DNA of 64,000 nt from JBBPZA01 sp963797015 (GCA_963797015.1 CAWCNV010000003.1:682001-746000); one strand, 5' to 3'; shown: positions 8,964 through 19,130, numbered from the stretch's first letter. The notes: generated from the letters alone by a model not told the origin. A program made the numbers and translations.

Positions 8964-10160
8964 GTGCGTCCCCGCGCCCCGGACAACGGCTACGTCTCGA
9001 TCGGACTGGGTGTGAGGACCAAGACTTCAGAGGTGCTGTTGACGGACGAGGCACCGATCACAGACGCCGATGAGCTCCGCGCGCTCATCGCGGAAGGTCA
9101 GGAACGCGGCTTTCTCACCTTCGAGGAGATCTCGACGCGGCTCGAGGAGCTCGAGGCCACCAAGGAGCAGTTCCAGGAGCTGCACGATTACCTCGTGGAG
9201 CAGGGCATCGACGTGGTGGCCGCCGACGGGGCGCTCGCCACGTCGGAGAACGGGCGCGTGGAGGCGGCGGCGGCCGAGCGGGAGCGGCCGCGGCCCGACC
9301 AGCCCAAGAAGCCCGAGATCGACCTGACCGTCGAGCCGAGCCTCGACTCGCTGCGTCTCTACCTGCGTTCGATCGGCAAGGTCGACCTGCTGACCGCCGG
9401 CCAGGAGGTCACGCTGGCCAAGCGCATCGAGCGCGGCGACATGATGGCCAAGCAGCAGATGGTCGAGGCCAACCTGCGGCTCGTGGTGTCGATCGCCAAG
9501 GGCTACCTGGGTCGCGGGCTGACGTTCCTCGACCTCATCCAGGAGGGCTCGCTCGGGCTGATCCGCGCTGTCGAGAAGTTCGACTACCGCCGCGGTTACA
9601 AGTTCTCGACCTACGCCACCTGGTGGATCCGTCAGGCCGTGACGCGGGCGATCGCCGACAAGGGCCGCACGATCCGCATCCCGGTCCACATGGTCGAGAA
9701 GCTCAACAAGGTCGTGCAGGTCGAGCGCCAGCTCGTGCAGCAGTACGGCCGCGAGCCCACGCCGGAGGAGATCGCCCGCGAGCTCGAGTGCACCACGCGC
9801 GAGGTGCGCGACATCCTGCGCATGGCCCAGCAGCCGATCTCGCTCGAGAAGCCGATCGGCGAGGAGGAGGAGTCAGAGCTCGGCGACTTCGTCGAGGACC
9901 AGACCGCCGAGTCGCCGTTCGAGCTGGCCTCCGAGAACCTGCGCCGCGAGAACGTGCGCCGCGCGCTCGCCGCCCTGCCGCTGCGCGAGCGCGAGGTGAT
10001 CGAGATGCGCTACGGGCTCACGGGCGAGCGGCCGCGGACGCTCGAGGAGGTCGGCCGCGCGTTCAACGTCACGCGCGAGCGCATCCGCCAGATCGAGAAC
10101 CACACGCTCAAGAAGCTCGAGGCGCTGCCCGAGGCCCAGCGCCTGCGCGACGCCTCCTGA
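8964..10160 (+). CDS. rpoD: Primary RNA polymerase sigma factor (RpoD/SigA)
   Basis: The protein, up to 398 residues, has a region 1.1-like acidic N-terminus, region 1.2 (SLRLYLRSIGKVDLLTAGQE), region 2 with FSTYATWWIRQAVTRAI, region 3 and region 4 ending in TRERIRQIENHTLKKL. This is the housekeeping sigma pattern. The start is uncertain: GTG at 8964 directly follows a GGGAGGGG stretch, while in-frame GTG at 9033 and TTG at 9039 lie nearer the region 1.1 homology, the latter with AGAGG five bases upstream. The upstream 185 bases hold a small hairpin (8906-8921) and possible -10 boxes. Confidence 0.93.
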   Translation: MRPRAPDNGYVSIGLGVRTKTSEVLLTDEAPITDADELRALIAEGQERGFLTFEEISTRLEELEATKEQFQELHDYLVEQGIDVVAADGALATSENGRVEAAAAERERPRPDQPKKPEIDLTVEPSLDSLRLYLRSIGKVDLLTAGQEVTLAKRIERGDMMAKQQMVEANLRLVVSIAKGYLGRGLTFLDLIQEGSLGLIRAVEKFDYRRGYKFSTYATWWIRQAVTRAIADKGRTIRIPVHMVEKLNKVVQVERQLVQQYGREPTPEEIARELECTTREVRDILRMAQQPISLEKPIGEEEESELGDFVEDQTAESPFELASENLRRENVRRALAALPLREREVIEMRYGLTGERPRTLEEVGRAFNVTRERIRQIENHTLKKLEALPEAQRLRDAS

Positions 10161-10349
10161 CGCCAACGTCAGCCGCTCGCGCGCGGCTCGATCACCGCTC
10201 GGACAGCAAAGTTGCGCGGACTCGGCTGAACGTCCGCGTTTGTCCGCCATTCGTCCAAGAGGCGTTGAGACTCTGCCATTCCCTGCCGACACTGAAAAGT
10301 GGAAAACCGGTCGGCTCGGATGCCGGCCGTCTCGGACAAGGGGTACAAA

Positions 10350-11816
<1,467 letters not shown>

Positions 11817-11828
11817 ACCAGCAGCTCT

Positions 11829-11876
11829 GAACGGCAATTCTGGGGCGGGGCCTACGGGCCCCGCCCCTCGCCGTTC
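11829..11876 (+). terminator. Two-tier stem-loop with UACG tetraloop after the RTX gene
   Basis: A perfect 11-bp GC stem (11842-11852 with 11857-11867) is closed by the hyperstable C(UACG)G tetraloop. A second, outer 7-bp stem GAACGGC/GCCGTTC (11829-11835 with 11870-11876) encloses it. There is no long T-run, so this may act as a terminator or as a 3' stabilising structure. Confidence 0.7.
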
Positions 11877-11951
11877 TAAGGCCCTTCCGCACTTCTGTAA
11901 CACCTTCCACACTTCCTCAATACCTTCCGACCCCGGGCGGAGAATGGGCCC

Positions 11952-12428
11952 ATGTTCGGAAGCGCGCATCGCCGCAAGCAGGGGGATCTCGGCGAGGCCG
12001 CGGCGATCGACTGGCTCACCCGCGCCGGCGCGGAGAACGTCCTGGTCCCGCTCTTCCACAGCCCGGACTACGACCTCGTCGCGGAGCACGACGGGCACCT
12101 GCTGCGCGTGCAGGTCAAGACCTCCTCGTGCCGTGCGGCGAACGAGCGCTACAACGTCGCGGTCTGTACGCGCGGAGGCAATCGGAGCTGGAGCGGCGTA
12201 ACGAAGCGGTTCGATCCGGCACGTTGCGACTACCTCTTCGTGCTTGCCGAGGACGGCCGCCGCTGGTTCATCCCGAGCGAGGCAGTGGAGGGGCAGACGC
12301 TGATCATCGTCGGCGGCCTGAAGTACGCGCCATACGAGGCGGATCGCGACGGGCGCAGCACCAGGCCGTCGCTAGACTCGGCCTCCCCGTGGGGGGATGC
12401 CCGAGCGGTCAAAGGGAACGCGCTGTAA
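11952..12428 (+). CDS. PD-(D/E)XK nuclease-fold protein, group I intron endonuclease-like
   Basis: The 158-residue protein resembles PDDEXK_5 proteins (group I intron-type endonucleases of the restriction fold). Visible features are GDLGEAAAIDWL with a conserved Glu, DYDLVAEHDG with the catalytic Asp, then RVQVKTSS, the Q-x-K catalytic pair. The C-terminal 20 or so residues are encoded by the spacer and by the 5' half of the tRNA-Tyr gene, where the stop codon lies in the anticodon loop, so the true domain ends near residue 138. The function in this host is unknown; it may be a domesticated nuclease. Confidence 0.65.
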   Translation: MFGSAHRRKQGDLGEAAAIDWLTRAGAENVLVPLFHSPDYDLVAEHDGHLLRVQVKTSSCRAANERYNVAVCTRGGNRSWSGVTKRFDPARCDYLFVLAEDGRRWFIPSEAVEGQTLIIVGGLKYAPYEADRDGRSTRPSLDSASPWGDARAVKGNAL

Positions 12429-12472
12429 ACGCGTCGGCACTGCCTACGGAGGTTCGAATCCTCCTCCCCCCA
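12391..12472 (+). tRNA. tRNA-Tyr (GTA)
   Basis: The 82-base gene has acceptor arms GGGGGGA/TCCCCCC, anticodon loop CTGTAAA with anticodon GTA, a long variable arm as expected of a class II tRNA, T-arm GGAGG-TTCGAAT-CCTCC and discriminator A. CCA is not encoded. The 5' half overlaps the 3' end of the upstream nuclease reading frame. Confidence 0.95.
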
Positions 12473-12534
12473 TTCCGCCCGCGAAGCCGCTCCACTGTGC
12501 GCAGGCGCTGCGCCCCGGCGTGGCCTCGCATCAC

Positions 12535-12702
12535 CTACGGCCAGGCTTCGTCGCGGTACTCGATGTCCTCGGTGTAGACGGTCGGGATCGTTGCGACGTC
12601 GCGCTCGTTGAAGAGCCGCGCGAGCCGCTCGAAGATCGCTCGAACCGAGTCGAAGCTGCTCGGCTCCTGTCGCGTGTCGTCAGGTACCGGACTCTGCAGC
12701 AA
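12535..12702 (-). pseudogene. Truncated NTF2/SnoaL-like fragment
   Basis: A 55-codon frame from a TTG reads through FDSVRAIFERLARLFNERD and VYTEDIEYRDEAWP, which resembles the first ~45 residues of NTF2-like (SnoaL) proteins that are normally about 130 residues long. It stops abruptly at the conserved DEAWP. It overlaps the end of the DUF4267-like gene by 23 bases. Likely a remnant; a full-length NTF2-like gene lies 400 bases away on the other strand. Confidence 0.4.
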
Positions 12703-13060
12703 CCGACAGGGCCCCCAGCGAGACCGCGCCGAGAGCGGTGCCGGCCATCAACGCCGCCGCCGGACCGGGGACGGCGCCGCGGCGCCATTCCGCTGCGATC
12801 GCGACGAAGTCGAGCGCGTCGACGGCCACCTGAAGCCTCCACCACTGTGCGCGGTTGGCGCCGGTTGCGGCATACATACCGGCGCCAAGTGACAGGTTGC
12901 GAATGCCCCACATGCGGCCGATCACCGGCAGCTGGGGGTTCTCGTCGGGGTCGAGGAAGAACGCCTGGCCGGCGAGCCGCGGCGCGAGCAGCGTCGCGAC
13001 GCCCAGCGCGGTTCGCGCCCCGAGCAGTGCGCGGCCCGTGGAGGTCGAAGGGAGCGGCAT
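12680..13060 (-). CDS. DUF4267-like small membrane protein
   Basis: The 126-residue protein has an ALGVATLLAPRLAGQAFF segment, a WGIRNLSLGAGMY motif, and two more hydrophobic segments at the C-terminus, matching the pattern of DUF4267-type proteins of actinobacteria. No function is known. It is divergent from the NTF2-like gene at 13099, with 38 bases between the starts. Confidence 0.6.
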   Translation of the reverse strand: MPLPSTSTGRALLGARTALGVATLLAPRLAGQAFFLDPDENPQLPVIGRMWGIRNLSLGAGMYAATGANRAQWWRLQVAVDALDFVAIAAEWRRGAVPGPAAALMAGTALGAVSLGALSVAAESGT

Positions 13061-13098
13061 CCGGCGAAGTCTGACGGAACCGGCGATACTCGGGGGCC

Positions 13099-13548
13099 GT
13101 GTCGCGCGAGAACGTGAAGCTGATGCGGGCGTACTGGGAAGGGATCGCGCGCAGCGCAGAGGAACGCCTGGACCCGGAAGCGACGGTCTCGCGGATGGCG
13201 GAGTTCTGGGACCCGGAGATCGAACAGGATGCTTGTGAGGCGACGGCGGCAGACCTCCGTGGCGTCTACTCCGGGAAGGAGGCCGTGGGGCGCTGGTGGC
13301 GAGAGTGGTTCGATGCGTGGGAGACGCTTGATGCCGACCTCCAACTGATCGACGCCGGGGACCGTGTGGTGACGCTGATCGACCTGCGGATGCGCGGGCG
13401 CTCGACGGGCCTCGACGTCGCCCTCGGGAAGCACGCGTGGGTCACCAGCTTCAGGGACGGCCGGATGGTCCACCACAAGCTCTACATGGATCAGTCGCGA
13501 GCCCTGGAACGCGCAGGCATACACGAGAACCCGAGCGAGGTTCGCTAG
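13099..13548 (+). CDS. NTF2-like (SnoaL) domain protein
   Basis: The 149-residue protein has the cone-shaped NTF2-like fold pattern: N-terminal helix ENVKLMRAYWEGIA, FWDPEIEQDA, YSGKEAVGRWWREWFDAWET and the closing HAWVTSFRDGRMVHHKLYMD. Such proteins include SnoaL cyclases, ketosteroid isomerases and many uncharacterised members. The catalytic role cannot be told. The GTG start is leaderless (GATACT 8 bases upstream). Confidence 0.75.
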   Translation: MSRENVKLMRAYWEGIARSAEERLDPEATVSRMAEFWDPEIEQDACEATAADLRGVYSGKEAVGRWWREWFDAWETLDADLQLIDAGDRVVTLIDLRMRGRSTGLDVALGKHAWVTSFRDGRMVHHKLYMDQSRALERAGIHENPSEVR

Positions 13549-13626
13549 CACTGCCTGCGGGGGTCCGATGAGTTTCCCTGCCTGCACCGGTCACTGGATC
13601 GAATCCGGCAGAAAAGGAACCCCGAG

Positions 13627-14229
13627 ATGCGAGAGCTCGTCGTATTGACCTTCCTGACCCTCGACGGCGTCATGCAGGCGCCGGGCGGCCCAGAGGAGGA
13701 CCCGGCCGATGGCTTCGACCACGGCGGCTGGTCGGCCGGGTACTGGGACGAGCAGATCGCGAGCGCAATGGGAGAGTCGATGTCAAAGCCCTTCGACCTC
13801 GTCCTCGGGCGCAAGACCTACGAGATCTTCGCGGCCTACTGGCCGAAGAGCGACGCTCCGGGCGCCGAGCCGCTCAACAAGGCGACCAAGCACGTGGCTT
13901 CGACCACGCTCAACCAGCTCGAGTGGGTGAACTCGAAGCTGATCGAGGGCGACGTGCCGGAAGGGATTCGTGCGCTCAAGGAAGAGGATGGCCCGGAGCT
14001 TCAGGTCCACGGCAGCGGGAACCTGATCCAGACGCTGCTCGAGCACGGGCTCGTCGACGAGTTCCGCCTGAAGACCTACCCGCTCGTGCTGGGCAAGGGC
14101 AAGCGCCTGTTCGACGGCGGCACCGTGCCGGCGGGCCTGGAGCTCGTCGGCTCGGAGGTGTCCCCCAGCGGCGTGATCATGGCCAACTACCGAAGCGGCG
14201 CCGAGATCAAGTACGGCTCCTTCGCCTAG
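13627..14229 (+). CDS. Dihydrofolate reductase-like (RibD C-terminal) family protein
   Basis: The 200-residue protein resembles the RibD_C/DHFR-like superfamily found widely in actinobacteria: VVLTFLTLDGVMQAPG at the start, LVLGRKTYEIFAAYWP, GSGNLIQTLLEHGLVDEFRL and YPLVLGKGKRLF. These bind NADPH; most members are uncharacterised reductases rather than true DHFR. The start follows an AAAAGGAA ribosome site. Confidence 0.85.
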   Translation: MRELVVLTFLTLDGVMQAPGGPEEDPADGFDHGGWSAGYWDEQIASAMGESMSKPFDLVLGRKTYEIFAAYWPKSDAPGAEPLNKATKHVASTTLNQLEWVNSKLIEGDVPEGIRALKEEDGPELQVHGSGNLIQTLLEHGLVDEFRLKTYPLVLGKGKRLFDGGTVPAGLELVGSEVSPSGVIMANYRSGAEIKYGSFA

Positions 14230-14278
14230 GACTCGTCGAGCTAGGGGCGCCGGAGCGTCGCTCGCGTCGTGGCGCTCC

Positions 14279-14454
14279 TCAGTCGGGAGGAGCGCCGTGG
14301 GTCAGGTCGTCGTCCGCGACCTGTACGTAGAAGGCACGGGTCATGTTCGGCTCGATCACGGCGTCGATGCGGTCGTGGCGCCTTCGCTCCTGCGGCCCCA
14401 CGCGGTCGAGGAAAGCCTGCACCGCAGACGGCGGGTGAGTACGGAGATCACCAT
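14279..14454 (-). pseudogene. Short gene with apparent frameshift
   Basis: An ideal AAGGAG ribosome site sits five bases before an ATG (MVISVLT...). That frame soon becomes nonsense-like, whereas the neighbouring frame reads THPPSAVQAFLDRVG, IDAVIEPNMTRAFYVQVADD and ends DLTHGAPPD before a stop. The join lies near 14430. I do not recognise the protein. The rest of the 360-base interval between the reductase gene and the small secreted protein gene holds nothing I can support. Confidence 0.35.
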
Positions 14455-14593
14455 GGCTGCTCCTTCGGATGGGTTTCGAGCGCGTGCGGATCTCAGACCA
14501 AGCTAGTCGCTGAGGTCTCGATCGTCGGACCGGCGCGCACTTCGTCCAGTCGAGATGCTGAGGCGGCAGGCCGCCGCCGGGCCGCGGGCTGAG

Positions 14594-14731
14594 CTATGGC
14601 CTGCCGGCGTGCGGTGCGGGCACGAACGCCGGGGGCGCCGCTGCGCAGACCGCCGTCCCGCCCGCCACGAGCAGGGTCGCGAGCGCGAGGGCGAAGGCGA
14701 CCGCCCGCGCCGCTCGCGCTCGGCCGCGCAT
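14594..14731 (-). CDS. 45-residue exported or membrane mini-protein
   Basis: This tiny gene starts at the stop codon of the phosphoesterase gene (TGATG, one base shared), so it is translationally coupled to it. The product has an Arg-rich N-terminus, a 22-residue hydrophobic segment (AVAFALALATLLVAGGTAV) and an AAPPAF signal-peptidase-like site, leaving a very short Pro-rich tail. It may be a signal-peptide-only fragment or a small membrane peptide. No homologue is recognised. Confidence 0.45.
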   Translation of the reverse strand: MRGRARAARAVAFALALATLLVAGGTAVCAAAPPAFVPAPHAGRP

Positions 14732-16053
14732 CACAAGTCGAAGACCGTGCGCCGGCCGTCGGCCGAGAACGCGACGCGAGAAGCGCCCGCCGGCAGCGTG
14801 ACCGCGTAGCTCTTGCAGCCGCCCACGCGCCGCGGTCCGATCGAGCTCAGCGCGCCGCCCTGCCTGACCCTGATGCGGACGCGTCCATCGCGCAGCGCCT
14901 GGAAGCGCAGCGTGCGGCCGTTGAGCCGCAGGCCGCTGACGACGCGCCCGGTGCTCGCGGGCATGCAGCCCGAGCCGTTGTAGACGTCGGCGCCGAACGG
15001 CTTCAGGCCCGTCTGCCCCGCGTAGCCGAGGTGCCGCAGGCCGAACAGGTCCTCGACCGAGCGCAGCAGCGCGTAGTGGTTGTAGGGCGTCGGGTTGGTC
15101 GAGCCCGGCTTGGACCACGGCGAGATCACGAGCGCGCCGGTGCGCCCACCGCCGAGGCCCACTATCCCCGGCATTGAGACGTTGGGCCCCGTGGGCTCGT
15201 TGCAGCACGCGGTCGAGGCCTCGTCGGTCAGGCCCTCGGATTCGTCGTAGGTGATGACCAGCATCCCGCGCCGCGTGAAGCCGGGCGAGGCGAGGATGCG
15301 CGGCACCCACTCGCGCAGGAACGTGTCGATGCTCTTCAGCCCGCCCGGGCGGCCGTCGACGCACGGCGTGTCGTGACCGTCGGAGCACAGGTCGGGCGTG
15401 ATCAGAGCGAAGTTGGGCGTCCGGCCACGCCGGAGGTCCTTGGGCAACCGCTTCAGCGGCACGTCGTTGCGCGCGCAGGTGACGCCGTTGATGATCGAGC
15501 GGAAGTAGACGAACGGGTTGTGGCGCACCGCGTACTGGCTGTCGACGGTCGCGCGCTGCGTCTGGTCCCTGGTCCCGAGCGGCGGGCGCTCGCACGGCGT
15601 TCGCATGTCCTCCATGTAGCCGCGCCACCGCAGCCCGGCGTCGTCGAGTTGGTTTGCGACCGTCTTCACCCGCGACGGGTAGACGCAGCCGGTGCCGATG
15701 ACCTGCCCGCTGTCTGCGGGGGTGGCGGGGACGATGTCGGCGAACGGGCCCGTGCAGTCGGCCTGCGTCGAGGAGTTGGGCGCCTGGCCGGAGATCAGCG
15801 CGATGTAGTTCGTGAGGCTGAAGTGTCCGATCCCGTAGTAGTTGGTCAAAAGCTGGCCCTGCGAGCGCAGCGTCTTGGCCAGGTAGGGCGCCTGCGAGTC
15901 GGGCCCGAAGGACTCCTCGAAGCTCTTGTTCTCGAGCACGATCAGCCACACGTTCTCGATCGGTGGCGGCGTCGCGGCGGCGGCCCGCGCCGGGGCGGCG
16001 AGCAGGACGGCGCACAACACGGCGACGAGTGCGGGGACGGAGCGGGTCAACAT
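14731..16053 (-). CDS. Secreted phosphoesterase family (PF04185) acid phosphatase-like protein
   Basis: The 440-residue protein has a signal peptide (AVLCAVLLAAPARAAAA) followed by the phosphoesterase fold of phospholipase C and acid phosphatases: WLIVLENKSFEESFG, YYGIGHFSLTNYIALISG, FALITPDLCSDGHD, and LVITYDESEG. A short beta domain closes the protein. It overlaps the upstream GH3 gene by seven bases, so the two are probably one secreted catabolic operon. The substrate (phosphomonoester or phospholipid) is unknown. Confidence 0.85.
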   Translation of the reverse strand: MLTRSVPALVAVLCAVLLAAPARAAAATPPPIENVWLIVLENKSFEESFGPDSQAPYLAKTLRSQGQLLTNYYGIGHFSLTNYIALISGQAPNSSTQADCTGPFADIVPATPADSGQVIGTGCVYPSRVKTVANQLDDAGLRWRGYMEDMRTPCERPPLGTRDQTQRATVDSQYAVRHNPFVYFRSIINGVTCARNDVPLKRLPKDLRRGRTPNFALITPDLCSDGHDTPCVDGRPGGLKSIDTFLREWVPRILASPGFTRRGMLVITYDESEGLTDEASTACCNEPTGPNVSMPGIVGLGGGRTGALVISPWSKPGSTNPTPYNHYALLRSVEDLFGLRHLGYAGQTGLKPFGADVYNGSGCMPASTGRVVSGLRLNGRTLRFQALRDGRVRIRVRQGGALSSIGPRRVGGCKSYAVTLPAGASRVAFSADGRRTVFDL

Positions 16054-18251
16054 TCAGCACCTCCGAGTGCGAGCGTGGCGGACCGGCCTGCGTCGCGCGA
16101 CGAGCGCGCGACGTACACGCGGTAGCAGCCTGGCGCGACCTGCCAGCGGTCCTTGGCGGTGTTCCAGTACGAGAAGGCGCGCGAGTCGAGCTTGAAGGTC
16201 ACGCGCCTGGTGGCGCCGGCGCGGAGCTTGACGCTGTCAAAGCCCTTGAGCTGGCGCGGCGGCTGGATGCGCCCGGGGGCGCCGGGCAGGCCGAGGTAGA
16301 GCTCTGGCACGGCGATGCCGGTCCGGTCGCCCTTGTTGGCGACGTCGATCGTCACGCGGGCGCCGACGCCGCGGCGCGCTTCACGCACGCGCAGGTCGCG
16401 CAACGCAAAGCGGGAGTAGGAGAGACCGAAGCCGAATGCGAACGCGGGCTTGATCCCGCGCCGGTCGAACCAGCGGTAGCCGACCAGGATCCCCTCGCTG
16501 TAGTCGACGACGTTGTCGACTCCGGGGTAGCGGGAGGCGCTGCCGGCCGTCGGCAGGTCGGCCTCAGAGCGCGGGAAGGTGGCGGGCAGGCGGCCGCCGG
16601 GGTCGACGTCGCCGAACAGCACGCGCGCGACCGCCCGGCCGCCAGCCTCGCCGGGGTACCAGGCCTCGACGATCGCCTGCACCTGCTTGCGCCACGGCGT
16701 GAGCACCGGCCCCGCGGTCTCGAGCACCACGACCGTGCGCGGGTTCGCCGCCGCCACTCGCTCGACGAGCTGGTCGCGCTGGAGGGTCGGCCCGCTCGGC
16801 TGGCCGCAGCCCTCCAGCCCCAGGCACGGCTTGTCCGTGCCCTCGCTCGCCGTGTCTGCGACCACCACGACCGCCGCGTCGGCGCCGCCCGCGACCTGCG
16901 CTGCGCGGCCGAGGTCGGTTCCGTCGTCGAAGCGCACGTCCACTCCGGACCCTGCACGATCGGTGATTCCCTGGCGCACGTTCGTGAGCAGATAGGGCTT
17001 GATGGCGGACGAGCCGCCGCCGGTGATGTAGCGGTCGGCGTCGGCCCCGATGACCGCCAGCGAGGAGAGCTTGGACGCGTCGAGCGGCAGCGCGCCGCGG
17101 TTGCGCAGCAGGACCATGCCGCGCTCGGCCACACGCTGGGCGACACGCCGGTGGCCTGTCTTGTCGACGCGCGAGTCGTCGTCCACGTACGCCGCCCGGT
17201 CGAAGAACCCGTAGGCGAACAGCCCGCGCATCAGCCGCTGCACCGCGGCGTCGATCAGCCCCTGGTCGATCCGCCCCGCGGCCAGCGCCGCCTGGACGTT
17301 CGCCGGGGTGAGGTTCTCGCCGCCATCGCTGTCCACGAACGGCCACGGCTCGTAGTCCAGGCCCGCGCGCAGGGCGGTGTCCACGCGCTTGGATGCCCCG
17401 TAGTCGGCGAGCACGAAGCCCTTGAAGCCCCAGTCGCGGCGCAGGATGCCGTCGAGCAGCGGCTTGTTCGCGCACGAGTGCGTGCCGTTGAGCTTGTTGT
17501 AGGAGCACATGACCGAGCCGGCGTGGCCCTCCTTGACGGCCGCCTCGAACTGGGGCAGGTAGATCTCGCGGAGCGTGCGCTCGTCCACCACCGCGTTGAC
17601 CGTGAAGCGGCTGCCGCCCTGCGCGTTGCCCTCCTGGTTGTTGGCCGCGAAGTGCTTGACGTTCGCGATCACGCCCTGCGCCTGCAGCCCGCGGATCCAC
17701 TGGACGCCCATGCGCGCGGTCAGGTACGGGTCCTCGCCGTAGGTCTCGAACGCGCGGCCCCACAGCGGCGTGCGCAGGATGTTCACCGTCGGCCCGTACA
17801 CGAGGTCGTTGCCCTTCAGCTTGGCCTCGTTGCCGACCAGCGCCCCGTAGTCCCGCGCGAGCTCGCGGTCGAAGCTCGCCCCCAGCGCGATCGACGCCGG
17901 CATCGACGTCGCCGGGCCCGACCGCACGCCGATCGGGCCATCGGTCTGGTAGAAGGTCGGCACGTCGAGCCGCGGGACCCCGATCGACGTCCCCGTGTGC
18001 GTTCCGGCGACGCCGGCCACGCCAGCCGCGTCGTCGCCGGCCAGCAGGCCGATCCGCTCTGCGGGCGTGAGCGCCTTGACGAGCAGCGCCGCCCTCTGGT
18101 TGGCGGAGAGCGAGGTGTCGCACCACGGGTGCGTGCCACAGCGGCCCTTGCCGAATGCCGCGGGGGCGATCGCCAGTGCGAGCGCGACGGCGGCCGCGAG
18201 CGCGACCATGCCCCACCGCCCCCCGACCCGCAACCCGAGCGCTCCGATCAA
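16047..18251 (-). CDS. Secreted glycoside hydrolase family 3 beta-glycosidase
   Basis: The 734-residue protein has an N-terminal signal peptide or anchor, a GH3 barrel with KHFAANNQE at 199-207 and the nucleophile Asp283 in GFVLADYGAS, a GH3 C-terminal alpha/beta sandwich (GADADRYITGGGSSAI, residues ~390-560), and a C-terminal fibronectin III-like domain (FGFGLSYSRFAL onwards). Length and order fit beta-glucosidases and xylosidases. It is the first gene of a three-gene operon with the phosphoesterase and mini-protein genes. Confidence 0.92.
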   Translation of the reverse strand: MIGALGLRVGGRWGMVALAAAVALALAIAPAAFGKGRCGTHPWCDTSLSANQRAALLVKALTPAERIGLLAGDDAAGVAGVAGTHTGTSIGVPRLDVPTFYQTDGPIGVRSGPATSMPASIALGASFDRELARDYGALVGNEAKLKGNDLVYGPTVNILRTPLWGRAFETYGEDPYLTARMGVQWIRGLQAQGVIANVKHFAANNQEGNAQGGSRFTVNAVVDERTLREIYLPQFEAAVKEGHAGSVMCSYNKLNGTHSCANKPLLDGILRRDWGFKGFVLADYGASKRVDTALRAGLDYEPWPFVDSDGGENLTPANVQAALAAGRIDQGLIDAAVQRLMRGLFAYGFFDRAAYVDDDSRVDKTGHRRVAQRVAERGMVLLRNRGALPLDASKLSSLAVIGADADRYITGGGSSAIKPYLLTNVRQGITDRAGSGVDVRFDDGTDLGRAAQVAGGADAAVVVVADTASEGTDKPCLGLEGCGQPSGPTLQRDQLVERVAAANPRTVVVLETAGPVLTPWRKQVQAIVEAWYPGEAGGRAVARVLFGDVDPGGRLPATFPRSEADLPTAGSASRYPGVDNVVDYSEGILVGYRWFDRRGIKPAFAFGFGLSYSRFALRDLRVREARRGVGARVTIDVANKGDRTGIAVPELYLGLPGAPGRIQPPRQLKGFDSVKLRAGATRRVTFKLDSRAFSYWNTAKDRWQVAPGCYRVYVARSSRDAGRSATLALGGAEC

Positions 18252-18289
18252 AATCTCCCTCCTCCCAGGAACGGCATAACCTACCCGCC

Positions 18290-19126
18290 GTGGAGACCGG
18301 GGGCTACAGCACCCTGAAGGTGCGAATCGACGGCGGCGTGGTGCACGCGACGATCGACCACCCGCCGATCAACCTCTTCGACGGCGCGCTGATAGTGGAC
18401 ATGGATCGGCTCGGGCGGGAGGTCGAGGCCGACCCCGAGGCGCGCGTGGTGGTCCTGGACAGCGCCAACCCGGAGTTCTTCATCGCGCACGCCGACGTCG
18501 GCCTGATCCTGCAGCTTCCGCAGGAAGCGCAGGAGCCGCCGCAGGAGCTCTCGCTGTTCCAGTCGATGGTCGACCGCTTCCGCACCATGCCCAAGGTGAG
18601 CATCGCGGTGATCGAAGGCAGGGCGCGCGGCGGCGGCAGCGAGCTCGTGCTCGGGATGGACATGCGCTTCGCCGCGCGCGGGCGCGCGCGGCTGGCCCAG
18701 CCCGAGGTCGCGCTCGGGATCATCCCGGGCGGCGGCGGCACCCAGCGCCTGCCGTCGCTGGTCGGCCGCGCCCGGGCGCTCGAGATCGTGCTCGGCTGCG
18801 ACGACGTCGACGCCGAGACCGCCGAGCGCTGGGGCTACGTGAACCGGGCGCTGGAACCCGAGGAGCTGCGGCCGTTCGTCGAGAAGCTGGCCCGGCGGAT
18901 GGCCTCGTTCGAGCCCGAGTCGATCGCCCACGCCAAGGCGGCGGTGACCGCCGCTCAGCCCGACCCGCGGCGGGGCCTGCTGGAGGAGGGCCACCGCTTC
19001 AACCAGACGCTCGCCCTGGACGGGACGATCGAGCGCATGGAGGGCTTCCTCGCCGCCGGCGGCCAGACACGCGACTTCGAGCTCGAGCTGAACTTCGACC
19101 GCGGCGGGGAGACCGCGGAGGCCTGA
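18290..19126 (+). CDS. Enoyl-CoA hydratase/isomerase family protein
   Basis: The 278-residue protein has the crotonase fold: DHPPINLFD, the first oxyanion-hole segment PEFFIAHADVG, the second IEGRARGGGSEL and the EVALGIIPGGGGTQRL catalytic region with Glu and the conserved Pro/Gly run. It hydrates or isomerises acyl-CoA. The GTG start is leaderless (TAACCT 7 bases upstream). The next gene starts four bases after the stop, suggesting a two-gene operon. Confidence 0.88.
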   Translation: METGGYSTLKVRIDGGVVHATIDHPPINLFDGALIVDMDRLGREVEADPEARVVVLDSANPEFFIAHADVGLILQLPQEAQEPPQELSLFQSMVDRFRTMPKVSIAVIEGRARGGGSELVLGMDMRFAARGRARLAQPEVALGIIPGGGGTQRLPSLVGRARALEIVLGCDDVDAETAERWGYVNRALEPEELRPFVEKLARRMASFEPESIAHAKAAVTAAQPDPRRGLLEEGHRFNQTLALDGTIERMEGFLAAGGQTRDFELELNFDRGGETAEA

Positions 19127-19130
19127 GGCG

